Of a DNA stretch of 64,000 nucleotides, positions 42,165-51,684 are shown one piece after another. The stretch is from the NCBI GenBank assembly GCA_903939515.1, contig CAJAHH010000031.1:1-64000 (forward strand), written 5' to 3'. The notes under the pieces are model-generated. The model saw only the letters and a list, made by a program, of their open reading frames with translations. It ran no database searches and was not told the origin of the DNA. Numbering within the stretch: the first letter of the stretch is position 1; each line of letters begins with the position of its first letter. The translations under genes and the position numbers were made by a program. The DNA comes from an uncultured Verrucomicrobiota bacterium (GTDB lineage: Bacteria > Verrucomicrobiota > Verrucomicrobiia > Limisphaerales > UBA9464).

Positions 42165-42287
42165 GAGCGGAGCGGTGTCGGGCCGTAGCGAGCCTTGGAG
42201 GCGAACACCCTCACCCCTCGCGCAAAGCGCGAAAGATCATCCTCCCCAGAGCCTACTCAGCGAGCGGAGGCCCGATACCGCGGAGCC
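42165..42287 (-). repeat. Palindromic element, copy 9 (inverted orientation)
   Basis: On the minus strand it starts GTTGCGATGGCTCCGCGG, as copy 6 does. It keeps CTTTCGCGCTTTGCGCGA in the centre and GTTCGCCTCCAAGGCTCGC to the right, the GTGATCGCTTCC-type variant of copies 3-4. Confidence 0.87.
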
Positions 42288-42313
42288 ATCGCAACGACAG
42301 AAGCAGAGTAGAG

Positions 42314-42350
42314 AGTGTCCCTTTTTGTGTAAATAGTTGGGACCGACCCC
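42314..42350 (+). repeat. 37-bp motif, copy 3
   Basis: It differs from copy 2 at two of 37 positions and has the same orientation, 211 bp away. With copy 2 it brackets palindromic copy 9 directly upstream of the RND permease gene. Confidence 0.9.
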
Positions 42351-42408
42351 TTTTGAGTTTATCTCGGCGTTGAGTTTCTGGGCGCAAACCGGCTCACTTG
42401 TCTCTTCA

Positions 42409-45400
42409 ATGATCCTGCCGCGCATTTCTATCCAGCGTCCCATCCTCGCTTGGATGATGAATCTCGTGCTGGTGCTCTTTGGGTTGATTGGTTTGTCCCG
42501 TCTTCCCGTCCGCGAGTTGCCAGACATTGATCCGCCCATCGTTTCTGTGACGACGATCTTCCCCGGCGCCAATGCGCAGGTGGTTGAGACCGAGGTGACC
42601 GAGCGTCTTGAGGAGGCCATCAATAATATCGAGGGCATCAAGACCTTGCGCAGTGAAAGTAGGGAGAGTGTCAGTAGTATTTCAGTGGAGTTCGATCTTT
42701 CCCGGGATATCGACACCTCAGCTCAGGATGTCCGGGACCGGGTCTCCCGCGTGCGCGGCGCGCTGCCCCGAGACATCCGCGAGCCCATCATTTCCAAGCA
42801 GGATTCCGATGCGCAGCCGATCCTTTGGATCGCTCTGAATAGCGAGCGGTATTCCCCGCTAGAGATGACCACGCTCGCGGAAAAGCAAATCAAGCCCCGC
42901 TTCCAAGGGGTCAGCGGCGTGTCCTCCATTACCATCGGTGGTGAGAAACGCTATGCGATGCGCCTGTGGCTTGATTCGGCGCGGATGGCTGCTCGGCGCG
43001 TTACGGTCCTCGATGTTCAGCAGGCGCTCCGGCAGCAAAGCATCGAATTGCCCAGCGGACGCGTGGAGAACCTAGACCGGGAAATGACCATTCAGACCCG
43101 CGGCGAGATGAAGTCGGTCGATGAGTTCAACAACCTCGTGCTGCGGGCCGAAGGAGCCAACTTAGTGCGGCTCAAGGATGTGGGTCGGGCAGAGGACGGC
43201 GTTTCGGATTACCGCACCATCGCCCGCGCCTCCGGCAAACCCTGCGTTTTCTTGGGCGTCGTCAAGCAGGCCAAGGCCAACACGGTGAATGTGGCTCAAT
43301 CCATCCGCGCGGAAATGGAGGCGATCCAACCCACCCTGCCTGACGGGGTGCAGATGACGGTGAGTTATGACTCGAGCATTTACGTCGAAAAAGCCATCAG
43401 CGAGGTGTGGGACACGCTGGCCATCGCCTTCGGTCTGGTAGTGCTCATCATCTTCGTTTTTCTCCGCGATTTGCGGGCAACGTTCATCCCGATTGTGGCC
43501 ATCCCGGTGTCTATCATTGGTACCTTTGCGGTGCTCCACATCATGGGATATTCGGTGAACATCCTCACCATGCTCGCGCTGGTGCTGGTCATCGGCATCG
43601 TGGTGGACGACGCCATCGTGGTGCTGGAAGCCATTTACCGGCACATCGAAGAGGGCATGAAACCCATGGCGGCAGCCTTCAAGGCCATGGACGAGATTAG
43701 CTTTGCTGTCATCGCTATCACCCTGTCGCTGGTGGCGGTTTTTACACCGCTGGCCTTCCAGAAAAGCACCACGGGCCGTCTCTTCGTGGAGTTCGCCGTG
43801 GCTGTCTCGGTTTCGGTGATCATCTCGGCGTTTGTCGCGCTCACCTTGTCGCCGGCCATCGCTGCTCGGGTGCTTAAGCCCATCCACGGCAAGAAGGCCA
43901 CCGGGCTTTTCGCAGTGTTTGAGGCGATCCTCGATGCGGTGACTCGCGGCTACCTAAGTTCCCTGCGCTGGGCCCTGCGTCACCGCTTCCTGTCGGTGCT
44001 GGTGACCTTGGGAACCGTGGCCTTGATGATCTTTGCTTATCGAGGCTTGGATAAAGACTTTCTGCCGCAGGAGGACAAGAGCCGGATGTTTGCGGTCGTC
44101 CTCACTCCGAACGGTTCCACGAGCGAGTTTACCGACCGGCAGCTCCGCAAGGCCGAGGCCATCATTGCCAGCGTCCCGGAGGTGAAAAGTTACGGCGCCA
44201 TTGTGGCCCCGGGCTTCAGTGGTCCCGGTCAGGCGTCGTTCGGAATTGTTTTTGTGAGCTTCCAAGATCGTTCACTACGGAAACGCTCGACCCAGGAAAT
44301 CGTCAACGGACCGGGAGGCATAGCACAGCGGTTCTTTGCCGAGGTCGAAGGGGGCTTCGCTATTGCCAACCTGCCCAAGGCTATCGAGGTGGGCTTTAAC
44401 AACTCGCCGTTCGAACTGGTAATCCAGAACCAGGACCTCGACACGCTCAATCAGACGGCGCAGGCGCTCTCGGCTCGTATTAGTGGACTGACCAACGCTG
44501 CGGGCCAACCTCTGCTCAAGAACATCCGGGTTAGCTATGAGGTGGACAAGCCCGAGCTGCGCCTCTCGGTGGATCGCAGTCGAGCCGCTGCGCTGGGGGT
44601 GAGCATCGAAGACATTTCTCGGACGCTTCAGATCCTCTTCGGTGGCCTGGATTTGAGTCGTATGAAGGTGGATGGCAAGGAGTACGAAGTCATCGCCCAG
44701 TTGGAGCGAGCCTCCCGACTCACACCGCAGGAGTTGGACACAGTGTATGTCCGCAATCAGCGCGGGGAGCTCATTCAGCTCAACGCCCTAGTAACTCGAA
44801 CGTCCGGCGCGGCCCCCAATTCCATCAGCCACTACGGTCGACTCCGCAGCGCCAGCATCACGGCCTCTCCGGGCGGTACTCCCATTGGTGTGGTGGTGGA
44901 GCAAGTTCAGCCGCTCTTGAAAGATCTGCCGGCGGGCACCCTGCAAGCGTGGGAAGGGGAAGCGAAGAACCTGGCGGACAGCACCGGTGAGATTTGGTTC
45001 GTGCTCGGTCTGGCCGCGATCATCGTCTACATGACCTTGGCTGCGCAGTTCGAGAGTCTGATCCATCCCTTCACGGTCATGCTGGCGTTGCCGCTGGCCG
45101 CGGTGGGCGCCTTCGGGTTGCTGTGGGTGCTGGCCTTCCTGGGCAAGACCGGGGTGATCCCAGTGATCCCCTCCATGAACATCAACTTGTTCAGCCAAAT
45201 CGGCCTAGTGCTCCTCATCGGGCTGGTGACCAAGAATTCGATCTTGTTGGTCGAATACGCCAATCAGCGCGCCCAACAGGGCATTGACCCAGTTTCGGCG
45301 ATGATGGAAGCCGGCAAGGTTCGGCTTCGGCCCATTCTCATGACGGCCTTTTCCACGGTGGCGGGCATTATGCCCATTGCCATTGGTTTTGGCGCGGGTG

Positions 45401-45582
45401 CCGAGAGTCGTCGTCCGATGGGCGTCGCGGTCGTGGGAGGCATGCTCACCAGCACCTTCCTGACTCTGTATGTGATTCCGGTCGTCTACGTGCTGCTGGA
45501 TCGCTGGTTTCCAACGCGGCCAATGCATTCCTCCGAACTCCTGCCGGAAGCCCCGACCCCGCAACCCGCCGTCGCCCACTGA
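42409..45582 (+). CDS. RND efflux permease (HAE1/AcrB-like)
   Basis: This inner-membrane proton antiporter of 1057 residues has twelve predicted transmembrane helices and two large periplasmic loops, as in AcrB/MexB. The TM4 proton-relay pair is seen in GIVVDDAIVVLEAIYRHIEEG. Other family blocks are ATFIPIVAIPVSIIGTF, ARVLKPIH and GLVTKNSILLVEYANQ near the C terminus. The usual periplasmic adaptor gene is not adjacent: the repeat cluster lies upstream and a serine hydrolase follows 4 bp after. ATG 42409 (MILPRISIQRPILAW) starts at TM1; the frame from 42337 runs into repeat motif 3. Confidence 0.93.
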   Translation: MILPRISIQRPILAWMMNLVLVLFGLIGLSRLPVRELPDIDPPIVSVTTIFPGANAQVVETEVTERLEEAINNIEGIKTLRSESRESVSSISVEFDLSRDIDTSAQDVRDRVSRVRGALPRDIREPIISKQDSDAQPILWIALNSERYSPLEMTTLAEKQIKPRFQGVSGVSSITIGGEKRYAMRLWLDSARMAARRVTVLDVQQALRQQSIELPSGRVENLDREMTIQTRGEMKSVDEFNNLVLRAEGANLVRLKDVGRAEDGVSDYRTIARASGKPCVFLGVVKQAKANTVNVAQSIRAEMEAIQPTLPDGVQMTVSYDSSIYVEKAISEVWDTLAIAFGLVVLIIFVFLRDLRATFIPIVAIPVSIIGTFAVLHIMGYSVNILTMLALVLVIGIVVDDAIVVLEAIYRHIEEGMKPMAAAFKAMDEISFAVIAITLSLVAVFTPLAFQKSTTGRLFVEFAVAVSVSVIISAFVALTLSPAIAARVLKPIHGKKATGLFAVFEAILDAVTRGYLSSLRWALRHRFLSVLVTLGTVALMIFAYRGLDKDFLPQEDKSRMFAVVLTPNGSTSEFTDRQLRKAEAIIASVPEVKSYGAIVAPGFSGPGQASFGIVFVSFQDRSLRKRSTQEIVNGPGGIAQRFFAEVEGGFAIANLPKAIEVGFNNSPFELVIQNQDLDTLNQTAQALSARISGLTNAAGQPLLKNIRVSYEVDKPELRLSVDRSRAAALGVSIEDISRTLQILFGGLDLSRMKVDGKEYEVIAQLERASRLTPQELDTVYVRNQRGELIQLNALVTRTSGAAPNSISHYGRLRSASITASPGGTPIGVVVEQVQPLLKDLPAGTLQAWEGEAKNLADSTGEIWFVLGLAAIIVYMTLAAQFESLIHPFTVMLALPLAAVGAFGLLWVLAFLGKTGVIPVIPSMNINLFSQIGLVLLIGLVTKNSILLVEYANQRAQQGIDPVSAMMEAGKVRLRPILMTAFSTVAGIMPIAIGFGAGAESRRPMGVAVVGGMLTSTFLTLYVIPVVYVLLDRWFPTRPMHSSELLPEAPTPQPAVAH

Positions 45583-45586
45583 CCTC

Positions 45587-46813
45587 ATGACCATCGACTC
45601 CGCCAAAGGCCGTTCCGTTTCCGTCCGTTACGGCGGTTTCGCTCGCTGGGTAACTCTGGCGCTAGTGCTCCTCGCTTTGGGGTGCCGTGCGCCGCAGCCG
45701 CCAAAGCCGGTAGTTCTGTCATCGGTTTTTCGCAGTGAGAAGCTCTCGGCCATCGACGGGGCCATCGTGCAATCCATCGCCTCGAACCGTTGCCCGGGCG
45801 GAGTCTTTTGGTTGGAGAGAAATGGGACGGTGTATTCGAAGGCCTATGGGCACCGTTCGGTGGATCCATCGCTGGAGCCGGCCAGCCTGGACACGATTTA
45901 TGATGCCGCCTCGCTGACCAAGGTGCTGGCCACGACGCCAGCGTTGGCCTGGCTGATCGAGCGCGGGCGCATCGACCCAGAGAAGCCCCTGGCCCATTAC
46001 CTCCCGGCCTTCGCCGCCCACGGCAAGGAGGCCATTACGGTGCGGCAAGTACTGACGCACGCTTCGGGATTGCGCCCCGGTTTGGGTGGCGGCGCTTGGA
46101 GCGGTTCCGACAAGGCACTGGAACTGGCCTGCGACGAGAAGCCAACGCACCCACCCGACACCCGGTTTGTTTATTCCGACATTAATTTCATTCTCTTGGG
46201 TCATCTCGTGGAGAAGGTTTCGGGCCAGACCTTGGATGCCTTTTGCGAAGCCCACGTGTATCGACCTCTGAAGATGCGAGACACGGCTTACCGTCCCCTG
46301 CTTCACGGTCTGGCAGTCGACCGCATTGCCCCGACGGAGCGGCGCGCCGATGGCACGTGTTTCCGCGGCGAGGTGCACGACCCGACGGCCCGAAAAATGG
46401 GCGGCGTGGCCGGACACGCGGGCTTATTCACGACCGCCGCCGACGTGGCCCGCTTCTGCCGCATGATGGATGCTGGCGGAACCCTGGAAGGGGTTCGGGT
46501 GTTCCGTCCGGAGACGGTGGCCCGCATGATCTCGGTGCAAACACCGCCGAATCTCCCGAAACGGGGTCTGGGCTGGGACATTGATTCGCCTTATGCCGGA
46601 CCGCGCGGATCCCTCTTTCCGGTCGGATCGTTCGGCCATTCCGGATGGACCGGCACCTCCCTGTGGCAAGATCCCGGCAGCCACACCTGGGTCATTTTCC
46701 TGAGCAACCGCAATCACCCCACCGAAGAGGGCAACATCCTGGCCCTCCGCCGCCAACTCGGCACCTTGGCAGCCGAGTCGTTGGTGGGAGTGGAGTTTGG
46801 CTCTGTCCGATAG
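45587..46813 (+). CDS. Class C beta-lactamase-like serine hydrolase (lipoprotein)
   Basis: This 408-residue protein has a lipoprotein signal peptide with lipobox LLALGC (Cys about residue 28). The catalytic fold matches PF00144: SxxK in AASLTKVLATTPALA, the second motif Y-S-D in FVYSDINFILLGHL, and C-terminal HSGWTGTSLW in place of the KTG triad. Members include esterases, peptidases and cell-wall hydrolases, not only lactamases. It starts 4 bp after the RND gene, so the two are likely one transcript and may both relate to envelope stress or drug exposure (inference). Confidence 0.88.
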   Translation: MTIDSAKGRSVSVRYGGFARWVTLALVLLALGCRAPQPPKPVVLSSVFRSEKLSAIDGAIVQSIASNRCPGGVFWLERNGTVYSKAYGHRSVDPSLEPASLDTIYDAASLTKVLATTPALAWLIERGRIDPEKPLAHYLPAFAAHGKEAITVRQVLTHASGLRPGLGGGAWSGSDKALELACDEKPTHPPDTRFVYSDINFILLGHLVEKVSGQTLDAFCEAHVYRPLKMRDTAYRPLLHGLAVDRIAPTERRADGTCFRGEVHDPTARKMGGVAGHAGLFTTAADVARFCRMMDAGGTLEGVRVFRPETVARMISVQTPPNLPKRGLGWDIDSPYAGPRGSLFPVGSFGHSGWTGTSLWQDPGSHTWVIFLSNRNHPTEEGNILALRRQLGTLAAESLVGVEFGSVR

Positions 46814-46893
46814 GATGGGTCGGCCGATCGGCAACTCCACCCTTGACCCTGCGAGGATTGCGGAGCCGGATATTTGAAACCCCTGATTTTGCC

Positions 46894-47718
46894 ATGACAC
46901 TCGGACTCCACCCGTCCCGGATTCGCCGGGGCTTCACCCTAATCGAACTGCTGGTGGTCATCGCCATCATCGCCATTCTGGCTGGAATGCTCTTGCCGGC
47001 CTTGGCGAAGGCGAAGGCGAAGGCCAATTCGATTAAGTGCATCAACAACGTCAAGTCGATGACGTTGTCGACCTTCATGTACTTGTCCGATCATGGCAAA
47101 CCGGTGCCCTACAATGGGGCTGCGACCGCCAGCATGGACAATGCGTTGTGGGTGACCGTGCTGGCCACCAACTATGGCGGCATTAATGCGGCCCGCATTT
47201 GTCCGTCGGCTCCGTCGGCGGCCGTTAAGTCCAAGCGTCGGCATCCCAACAGTGGTTCCTTGAACCAGACCTGGTTGTGGACCGGATCCAAGGGCATCGA
47301 CTACGAGGCGAGCTACACCTTCAATGGGTGGTTTTACGGCGATGATGATCCGTATTTTAGCTCTCCTGATCAGCGAGTGAAGAAGTACCGCAATGAGACC
47401 GATTGCCCGACACCGTCCAACACGCCGGTGATCGCTGATAGCAACTGGATCGATACCTGGCCCCAAGCCTCCGATCCACCGGCGCGAAACCTTTTCACCG
47501 GCGACGACTTCGCTGGAGCCATGGTGCGCTTGACGCTGCCACGCCATGGGAGTGCCGTCTGGGGGCGCAACCAGATCTTCAACCCGAAGGACACGTTGCC
47601 GGGCGCCATTAATTCGGGCTTTGTCGATGGGCACGCCGAATTAGTCCGGCTCGAGCGCCTGTGGAGTTTGGATTGGCACAAGGGATGGGTCACCCCGACC
47701 AAGCGTCCGGGCAAGTGA
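46894..47718 (+). CDS. Type II secretion/prepilin-like protein (verrucomicrobial family)
   Basis: This 274-residue protein has the prepilin N terminus RRGFTLIELLVVIAIIAILA, with the peptidase site G|F and Glu5, followed by GMLLPALAKAKAKA. Its C-terminal half carries the DG motif region PGAINSGFVDGHAELVRLER, typical of the large secreted prepilin families of this phylum. The export route and function are unknown. ATG 46894 is set by the prepilin leader, although the frame is open to 46645. Confidence 0.92.
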   Translation: MTLGLHPSRIRRGFTLIELLVVIAIIAILAGMLLPALAKAKAKANSIKCINNVKSMTLSTFMYLSDHGKPVPYNGAATASMDNALWVTVLATNYGGINAARICPSAPSAAVKSKRRHPNSGSLNQTWLWTGSKGIDYEASYTFNGWFYGDDDPYFSSPDQRVKKYRNETDCPTPSNTPVIADSNWIDTWPQASDPPARNLFTGDDFAGAMVRLTLPRHGSAVWGRNQIFNPKDTLPGAINSGFVDGHAELVRLERLWSLDWHKGWVTPTKRPGK

Positions 47719-47795
47719 GCCGAAGCCGGAGCCCGCAGCCGATGTCACCAGTTCGTAGATTGTGCTCCGCGAGCCGCCTGGGGCACGGTCTTGGG

Positions 47796-48659
47796 ATGAA
47801 GTTCTCGGTCCTTGTGTGCGGGGTTCTCGGCCTGCTGTTGGCTGGTCACTCCTTTGCGGCGGAGGTGCGGCCTCTGACCCAAGCTCATTCCCACAACGAC
47901 TACGAGCAGAAGCGCCCGTTGCTGGAGGCACTCGATCACGGGTTTTGCAGCGTCGAGGCCGACGTGTATTTGGTGGAAGGCCAATTGTGGGTGGCCCATG
48001 ACCGCAAAGACCTGAAGCCCGACCGCACGCTGAAGTCCCTGTATTTGGAACCGCTGGCCGAGCGCGTCCGCAATCGGGTGGGGATCTTCGCCGACCCCAA
48101 GGCGCGACTCATGTTGCTGGTGGATGTCAAAGGGCAGGGACCTCAGGTGTACGAGCGCCTTAAGACGGAGTTGGCACCGTATGCGTCCATGCTCACCCGC
48201 TTCCGCGATTCGGGCGTCGTGACCGGTGCGGTCACGGTGGTGCTTAGTGGCGATCGCGCTTGGGACCTGGCCCGCGCCGACCGCGACCGATGGTGCGCCC
48301 TCGACGGCCGCATGAGTGACCTCACCAATACTGCGCCGGTTGGTGTCACTGGGTCCTCGACGCCCCCCGCTTCTCTAGTTCCGTTGGTGAGCGAAAGTTG
48401 GCGAACCCTCTTTCGCTGGGACGGTGACGGCGAGATGTCGGCGTCCGACAAGGCCCGCTTGAAGGGGTTGGTGAGTCAGGCCCATGCGCAAGGTCGGAAG
48501 ATCCGCTTCTGGGCCCTGCCCGATCGTCCTGAAGCGTGGACGCTGTGTCGCGACGCAGGCGTGGACTTGATCAACACCGACAAAATTCCCGCATTGTCGG
48601 CGTTCTTGCGGGGACAGCCATTGCCTCCGGGAAAACCGCCCATCGCGGACGAAAACTAA
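47796..48659 (+). CDS. PI-PLC/glycerophosphodiester phosphodiesterase-like secreted protein
   Basis: This 287-residue protein has a signal peptide (SVLVCGVLGLLLAGHSFAA). The mature N terminus AHSHNDYEQKRPLLEAL holds the first catalytic His of the PLC-like TIM barrel, FCSVEADVYLVEG the acidic metal-binding pair, and LWVAHDRKDL the second His. A C-terminal INTDKIPALSAFL is the last barrel strand. The family acts on phosphodiester head groups, and the substrate is unknown. ATG 47796 is used because the signal peptide begins there. Confidence 0.85.
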   Translation: MKFSVLVCGVLGLLLAGHSFAAEVRPLTQAHSHNDYEQKRPLLEALDHGFCSVEADVYLVEGQLWVAHDRKDLKPDRTLKSLYLEPLAERVRNRVGIFADPKARLMLLVDVKGQGPQVYERLKTELAPYASMLTRFRDSGVVTGAVTVVLSGDRAWDLARADRDRWCALDGRMSDLTNTAPVGVTGSSTPPASLVPLVSESWRTLFRWDGDGEMSASDKARLKGLVSQAHAQGRKIRFWALPDRPEAWTLCRDAGVDLINTDKIPALSAFLRGQPLPPGKPPIADEN

Positions 48660-48727
48660 TTTCGCTGGGGGCCGGCGCTGTACTGGCTAACGTTGGCCGA
48701 CGTTGGCGACGGGTGTCTCCACCGGGC

Positions 48728-49879
48728 CTACTTCAGTGATTCCGCCTCGGCGCGGGCCCAGCGGTCGGCTTCGAGGATTTGTTCCAAAGTCGGTTGCTCA
48801 ATAACTCGGTGCGCGTCCATCACGCGCGTCACCAGTTGGGCAATCCCAGTGAAGCCGAGTTGGCGGGCGCAAAAACGTTCCACGGCCACTTCGTTGGCCG
48901 CATTGAGCACCGCCGGCAGTGTGCCGCCGATTTCACCGGCGCGTCGGGCCAATCCCAGGGCGGGGAATCGGTCCGTATCCGGTTCTTCGAAGGTGAGTTG
49001 GCCGATCTTGGCGAAGTTCGTCTGGACGCGGTCGCTGCGGAGGCGCTCGGGGTACAACAGCGCGTACTGAATGGGCAGGCACATGTCCGGCGTGGACAAC
49101 TGGGCGATGATCGATCCGTCGACGTACTCCACCATAGAATGCACCACGCTTTGCGGGTGTACGACCACTTGGACGCGGGGCATTTCGATGTCGAAGAGCC
49201 AGCGCGCCTCGATCATTTCCAGGCCTTTGTTGAAGAGCGTGGCCGAATCGATGGTGATCTTGCGACCCATGACCCACGACGGATGCTTGAGGGCCTGTTC
49301 GACGGTGACGGCCTGCAGTGCTTCCTTCGGCCATTTCGTTGCATCGCGGAACGGGCCGCCCGAGGCGGTGAGCCACAAGTTTCGCACCGACGAGGCGGGC
49401 TTGCCGTCTAAGCACTGGAAGATGGCCGAATGCTCGCTGTCCACCGCCAAAACCTGAACCCCGTGGGCCTTGGCCTCACGCATGACGATTTCGCCAGCCA
49501 TCACTAGGATTTCCTTGGAGGCGACCGCGATGTCCTTACCGGCTCGAATGGCGGCCAATGCGGGCTCTAGGCCGGCCGTGCCCACGATGGCGATGAGGAC
49601 GATGTCTGCCTCGGGCAACGTGGCCAGGCGGATGAGGGCATCCGGGCCTGTGAGCACTTCGGTGGTGTTGCCCAGTGCCGTCCGGACCCCCTCGGCTTTG
49701 CTGGCGTCATGGATCGAGGCCACCCGTGGGCGGTGCTTGAGGCACTGTTCTATCAGGAGATCGGCATTGCCACCGGCAGCCAGTCCGACCAACAGGAGTC
49801 GGTCCGGCTGGTCTTCCACCACCTTGAGGGTGCTGGTGCCAATCGAACCGGTGCAGCCAAGCAGGACGACGCGCTTCAT
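48728..49879 (-). CDS. dxr: 1-Deoxy-D-xylulose-5-phosphate reductoisomerase
   Basis: This 383-residue enzyme is the second step of the MEP isoprenoid pathway (DXP to MEP with NADPH). It has the N-terminal NADPH motif LLGCTGSIGTSTLKVVED, the metal and substrate site VDSEHSAIFQCL, and WLTASGGPFRD (flexible loop). Further blocks are MGRKITIDSATLFNKGLEMI and VVHPQSVVHSMVEYVDGS. All family blocks are intact and the length is standard. Confidence 0.97.
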   Translation of the reverse strand: MKRVVLLGCTGSIGTSTLKVVEDQPDRLLLVGLAAGGNADLLIEQCLKHRPRVASIHDASKAEGVRTALGNTTEVLTGPDALIRLATLPEADIVLIAIVGTAGLEPALAAIRAGKDIAVASKEILVMAGEIVMREAKAHGVQVLAVDSEHSAIFQCLDGKPASSVRNLWLTASGGPFRDATKWPKEALQAVTVEQALKHPSWVMGRKITIDSATLFNKGLEMIEARWLFDIEMPRVQVVVHPQSVVHSMVEYVDGSIIAQLSTPDMCLPIQYALLYPERLRSDRVQTNFAKIGQLTFEEPDTDRFPALGLARRAGEIGGTLPAVLNAANEVAVERFCARQLGFTGIAQLVTRVMDAHRVIEQPTLEQILEADRWARAEAESLK

Positions 49880-50078
49880 GTGTCCGTCGAGTCTGGGGGT
49901 GGATCGACTCCAGCGGCAAGAGCCCGCGCTTCGACTTAGGAATCACTGAAACCTTGGACTGGCCTTGCTGGTCATCGCGAGGGTAAGTTGTTTTCTTAAA
50001 TCGCTGAAGAAATGTCTGGCTGACGCGTCTTTAAGCGCATTCCTAGTGCGACAACGCCTCCAACTACTGTCCTCGACA

Positions 50079-51617
50079 ATGGAAACGAAGAAGATCTGGT
50101 CCCGTGCCGTCCGCTCCGCCGGTAGCTTTTTGGCCGCCCTCGTGCTGAGTTCGTCCGCTGCGCAGGCGGCTCCTGAATTGAAGGCCGTCTCCCTAGACGA
50201 CTGCCTCAAACTGGCCCTGCAGAAGAACTTGGACATCCGGATTGCGTACTTCAATCCACGCCAGTCATTGAGCCAGTACCGTCAGGCTTTTGCTGGCTAC
50301 GATCCCTCCATCGGCATGTCTGCGCGCCAGAATTTCCGGACCAGCGCGGGCGTGGGCAACCCCGGCGACTTTATTCCGCCCGGCGGCGAATCCTGGGCTG
50401 AGAACTACTCGGTGGGGCTTCAGGGCTTGGCCCCCACGGAGACCGGTTTGCGCTACTCGCTGCAGAGCGGAATGACCCGCAACAACAACGTCTTCTTTGC
50501 CACCCCCAATCGTCCGGAAATCAATTCCGGCTTTTTCTATAGCCCGTTTGTCAGCCTCGACCTGACGCAGCCGTTGTTGCGCGATTTTTGGATCGATTCC
50601 ACTCGCATGATGGTGCAGGTGAATAAAATCGGCATCGGACGCTCCGAGCAGGGGGCCCGCCGTCAGGTGATCACCGTGGTCGCTCAGGTGGCTCTGGCTT
50701 ATCACGACTTGATTGCCGCCCGCGAAAATGTGCGGGTGCAGCGCAAGGCCGTTGAAACAGCCGAACGGCGTCTGGCCGAGCAAAAGAAGCGAGTCGAAGT
50801 CGGCGCTCTGGCTCCGCTCGATGAGAAACAATCCGAGGCCGAAGTCTATCGCGCCAAGGCGGACCTGCTCCAAAGCGAGGCGCGCCTGGGCGATGCCTCC
50901 ACCAATCTCCGGAATTTGATCAACGACGACCTGGGCAGCTGGGACAACGTGTTGCTCAATCCCACCTTGATGCTGACCGCCGAACCGGTGGCCTTCGACA
51001 AGAAGGACAGCTGGCACAAGGCCTTAACTCAGTCGCCCGACATAGTGGATGCCCGGTTGCAACTCGACTCGCAGAAGGTTCGACTGAAGTTCACCAAGAA
51101 CCAGCTCTTCCCGCAGCTCGATTTGCTCGGCGGCTACGGCGTCATCGGAGCCGAACCCTCTTTTGGCATGGCCCTGCAGGATATCGAAGACCGGAAGTTG
51201 CCCAATCACTTCGCGGGGATGCGCCTAAACTTCCCGCTCAACAATCGCAACGCCCGCGAGACACATAAGCAGAACAAGCTGGAGCAGGAGCGGTTGCTGC
51301 TCAGTTACAAGCGCATCGAGCAAAACCTCATGCGTGATATCGATATTTCCATTCGCTCGGCCAAGACCGCCTTCGAGCGCGTCAATGCGGCCCGCAAGCA
51401 GCATGAATTTGCCGCCCAGGCTCTGGATGCTGAAGAGAAGAAGCTCGCCAATGGCAAGAGCACGGCCTTTCAGGTGCTGCAAATTCAGCGCGATCTGACC
51501 AGTTCCGAGGCCAGCGAGATCAGTGCACTCTCCGACTACAACAAGGAGTTGTACCGACTGTCCCAAGCGGAGGGCGATATCCTCAACAAACTCGGCATTG
51601 TCTTGGACATCCGCTGA
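50079..51617 (+). CDS. Outer-membrane efflux protein (TolC/OEP family)
   Basis: This 512-residue protein has a signal peptide (SFLAALVLSSSAAQAA). It shows the two OEP repeats of long alpha-helical hairpins: LDDCLKLALQKNLDIRI and AYHDLIAARENVRVQRKAVE in the first half, LQLDSQKVRLKFTKNQLFPQ and KSTAFQVLQIQRDLTSSEA in the second. A trimer would form an outer-membrane channel. No adaptor or permease is adjacent; the RND gene is 4.5 kb upstream. ATG 50079 marks the signal peptide start. Confidence 0.92.
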   Translation: METKKIWSRAVRSAGSFLAALVLSSSAAQAAPELKAVSLDDCLKLALQKNLDIRIAYFNPRQSLSQYRQAFAGYDPSIGMSARQNFRTSAGVGNPGDFIPPGGESWAENYSVGLQGLAPTETGLRYSLQSGMTRNNNVFFATPNRPEINSGFFYSPFVSLDLTQPLLRDFWIDSTRMMVQVNKIGIGRSEQGARRQVITVVAQVALAYHDLIAARENVRVQRKAVETAERRLAEQKKRVEVGALAPLDEKQSEAEVYRAKADLLQSEARLGDASTNLRNLINDDLGSWDNVLLNPTLMLTAEPVAFDKKDSWHKALTQSPDIVDARLQLDSQKVRLKFTKNQLFPQLDLLGGYGVIGAEPSFGMALQDIEDRKLPNHFAGMRLNFPLNNRNARETHKQNKLEQERLLLSYKRIEQNLMRDIDISIRSAKTAFERVNAARKQHEFAAQALDAEEKKLANGKSTAFQVLQIQRDLTSSEASEISALSDYNKELYRLSQAEGDILNKLGIVLDIR

Positions 51618-51684
51618 TCGGAGCCAAGGCTGCAACCACGGAAATTGGAGCCCACTCAGGGATGGCTCCTCAGGATTTGAAACC

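Noticed and set aside
42409-51617. Complete RND tripartite operon
   Set aside because: The adaptor is missing and the TolC-like gene is separated by five unrelated genes, so it is not annotated as one system.
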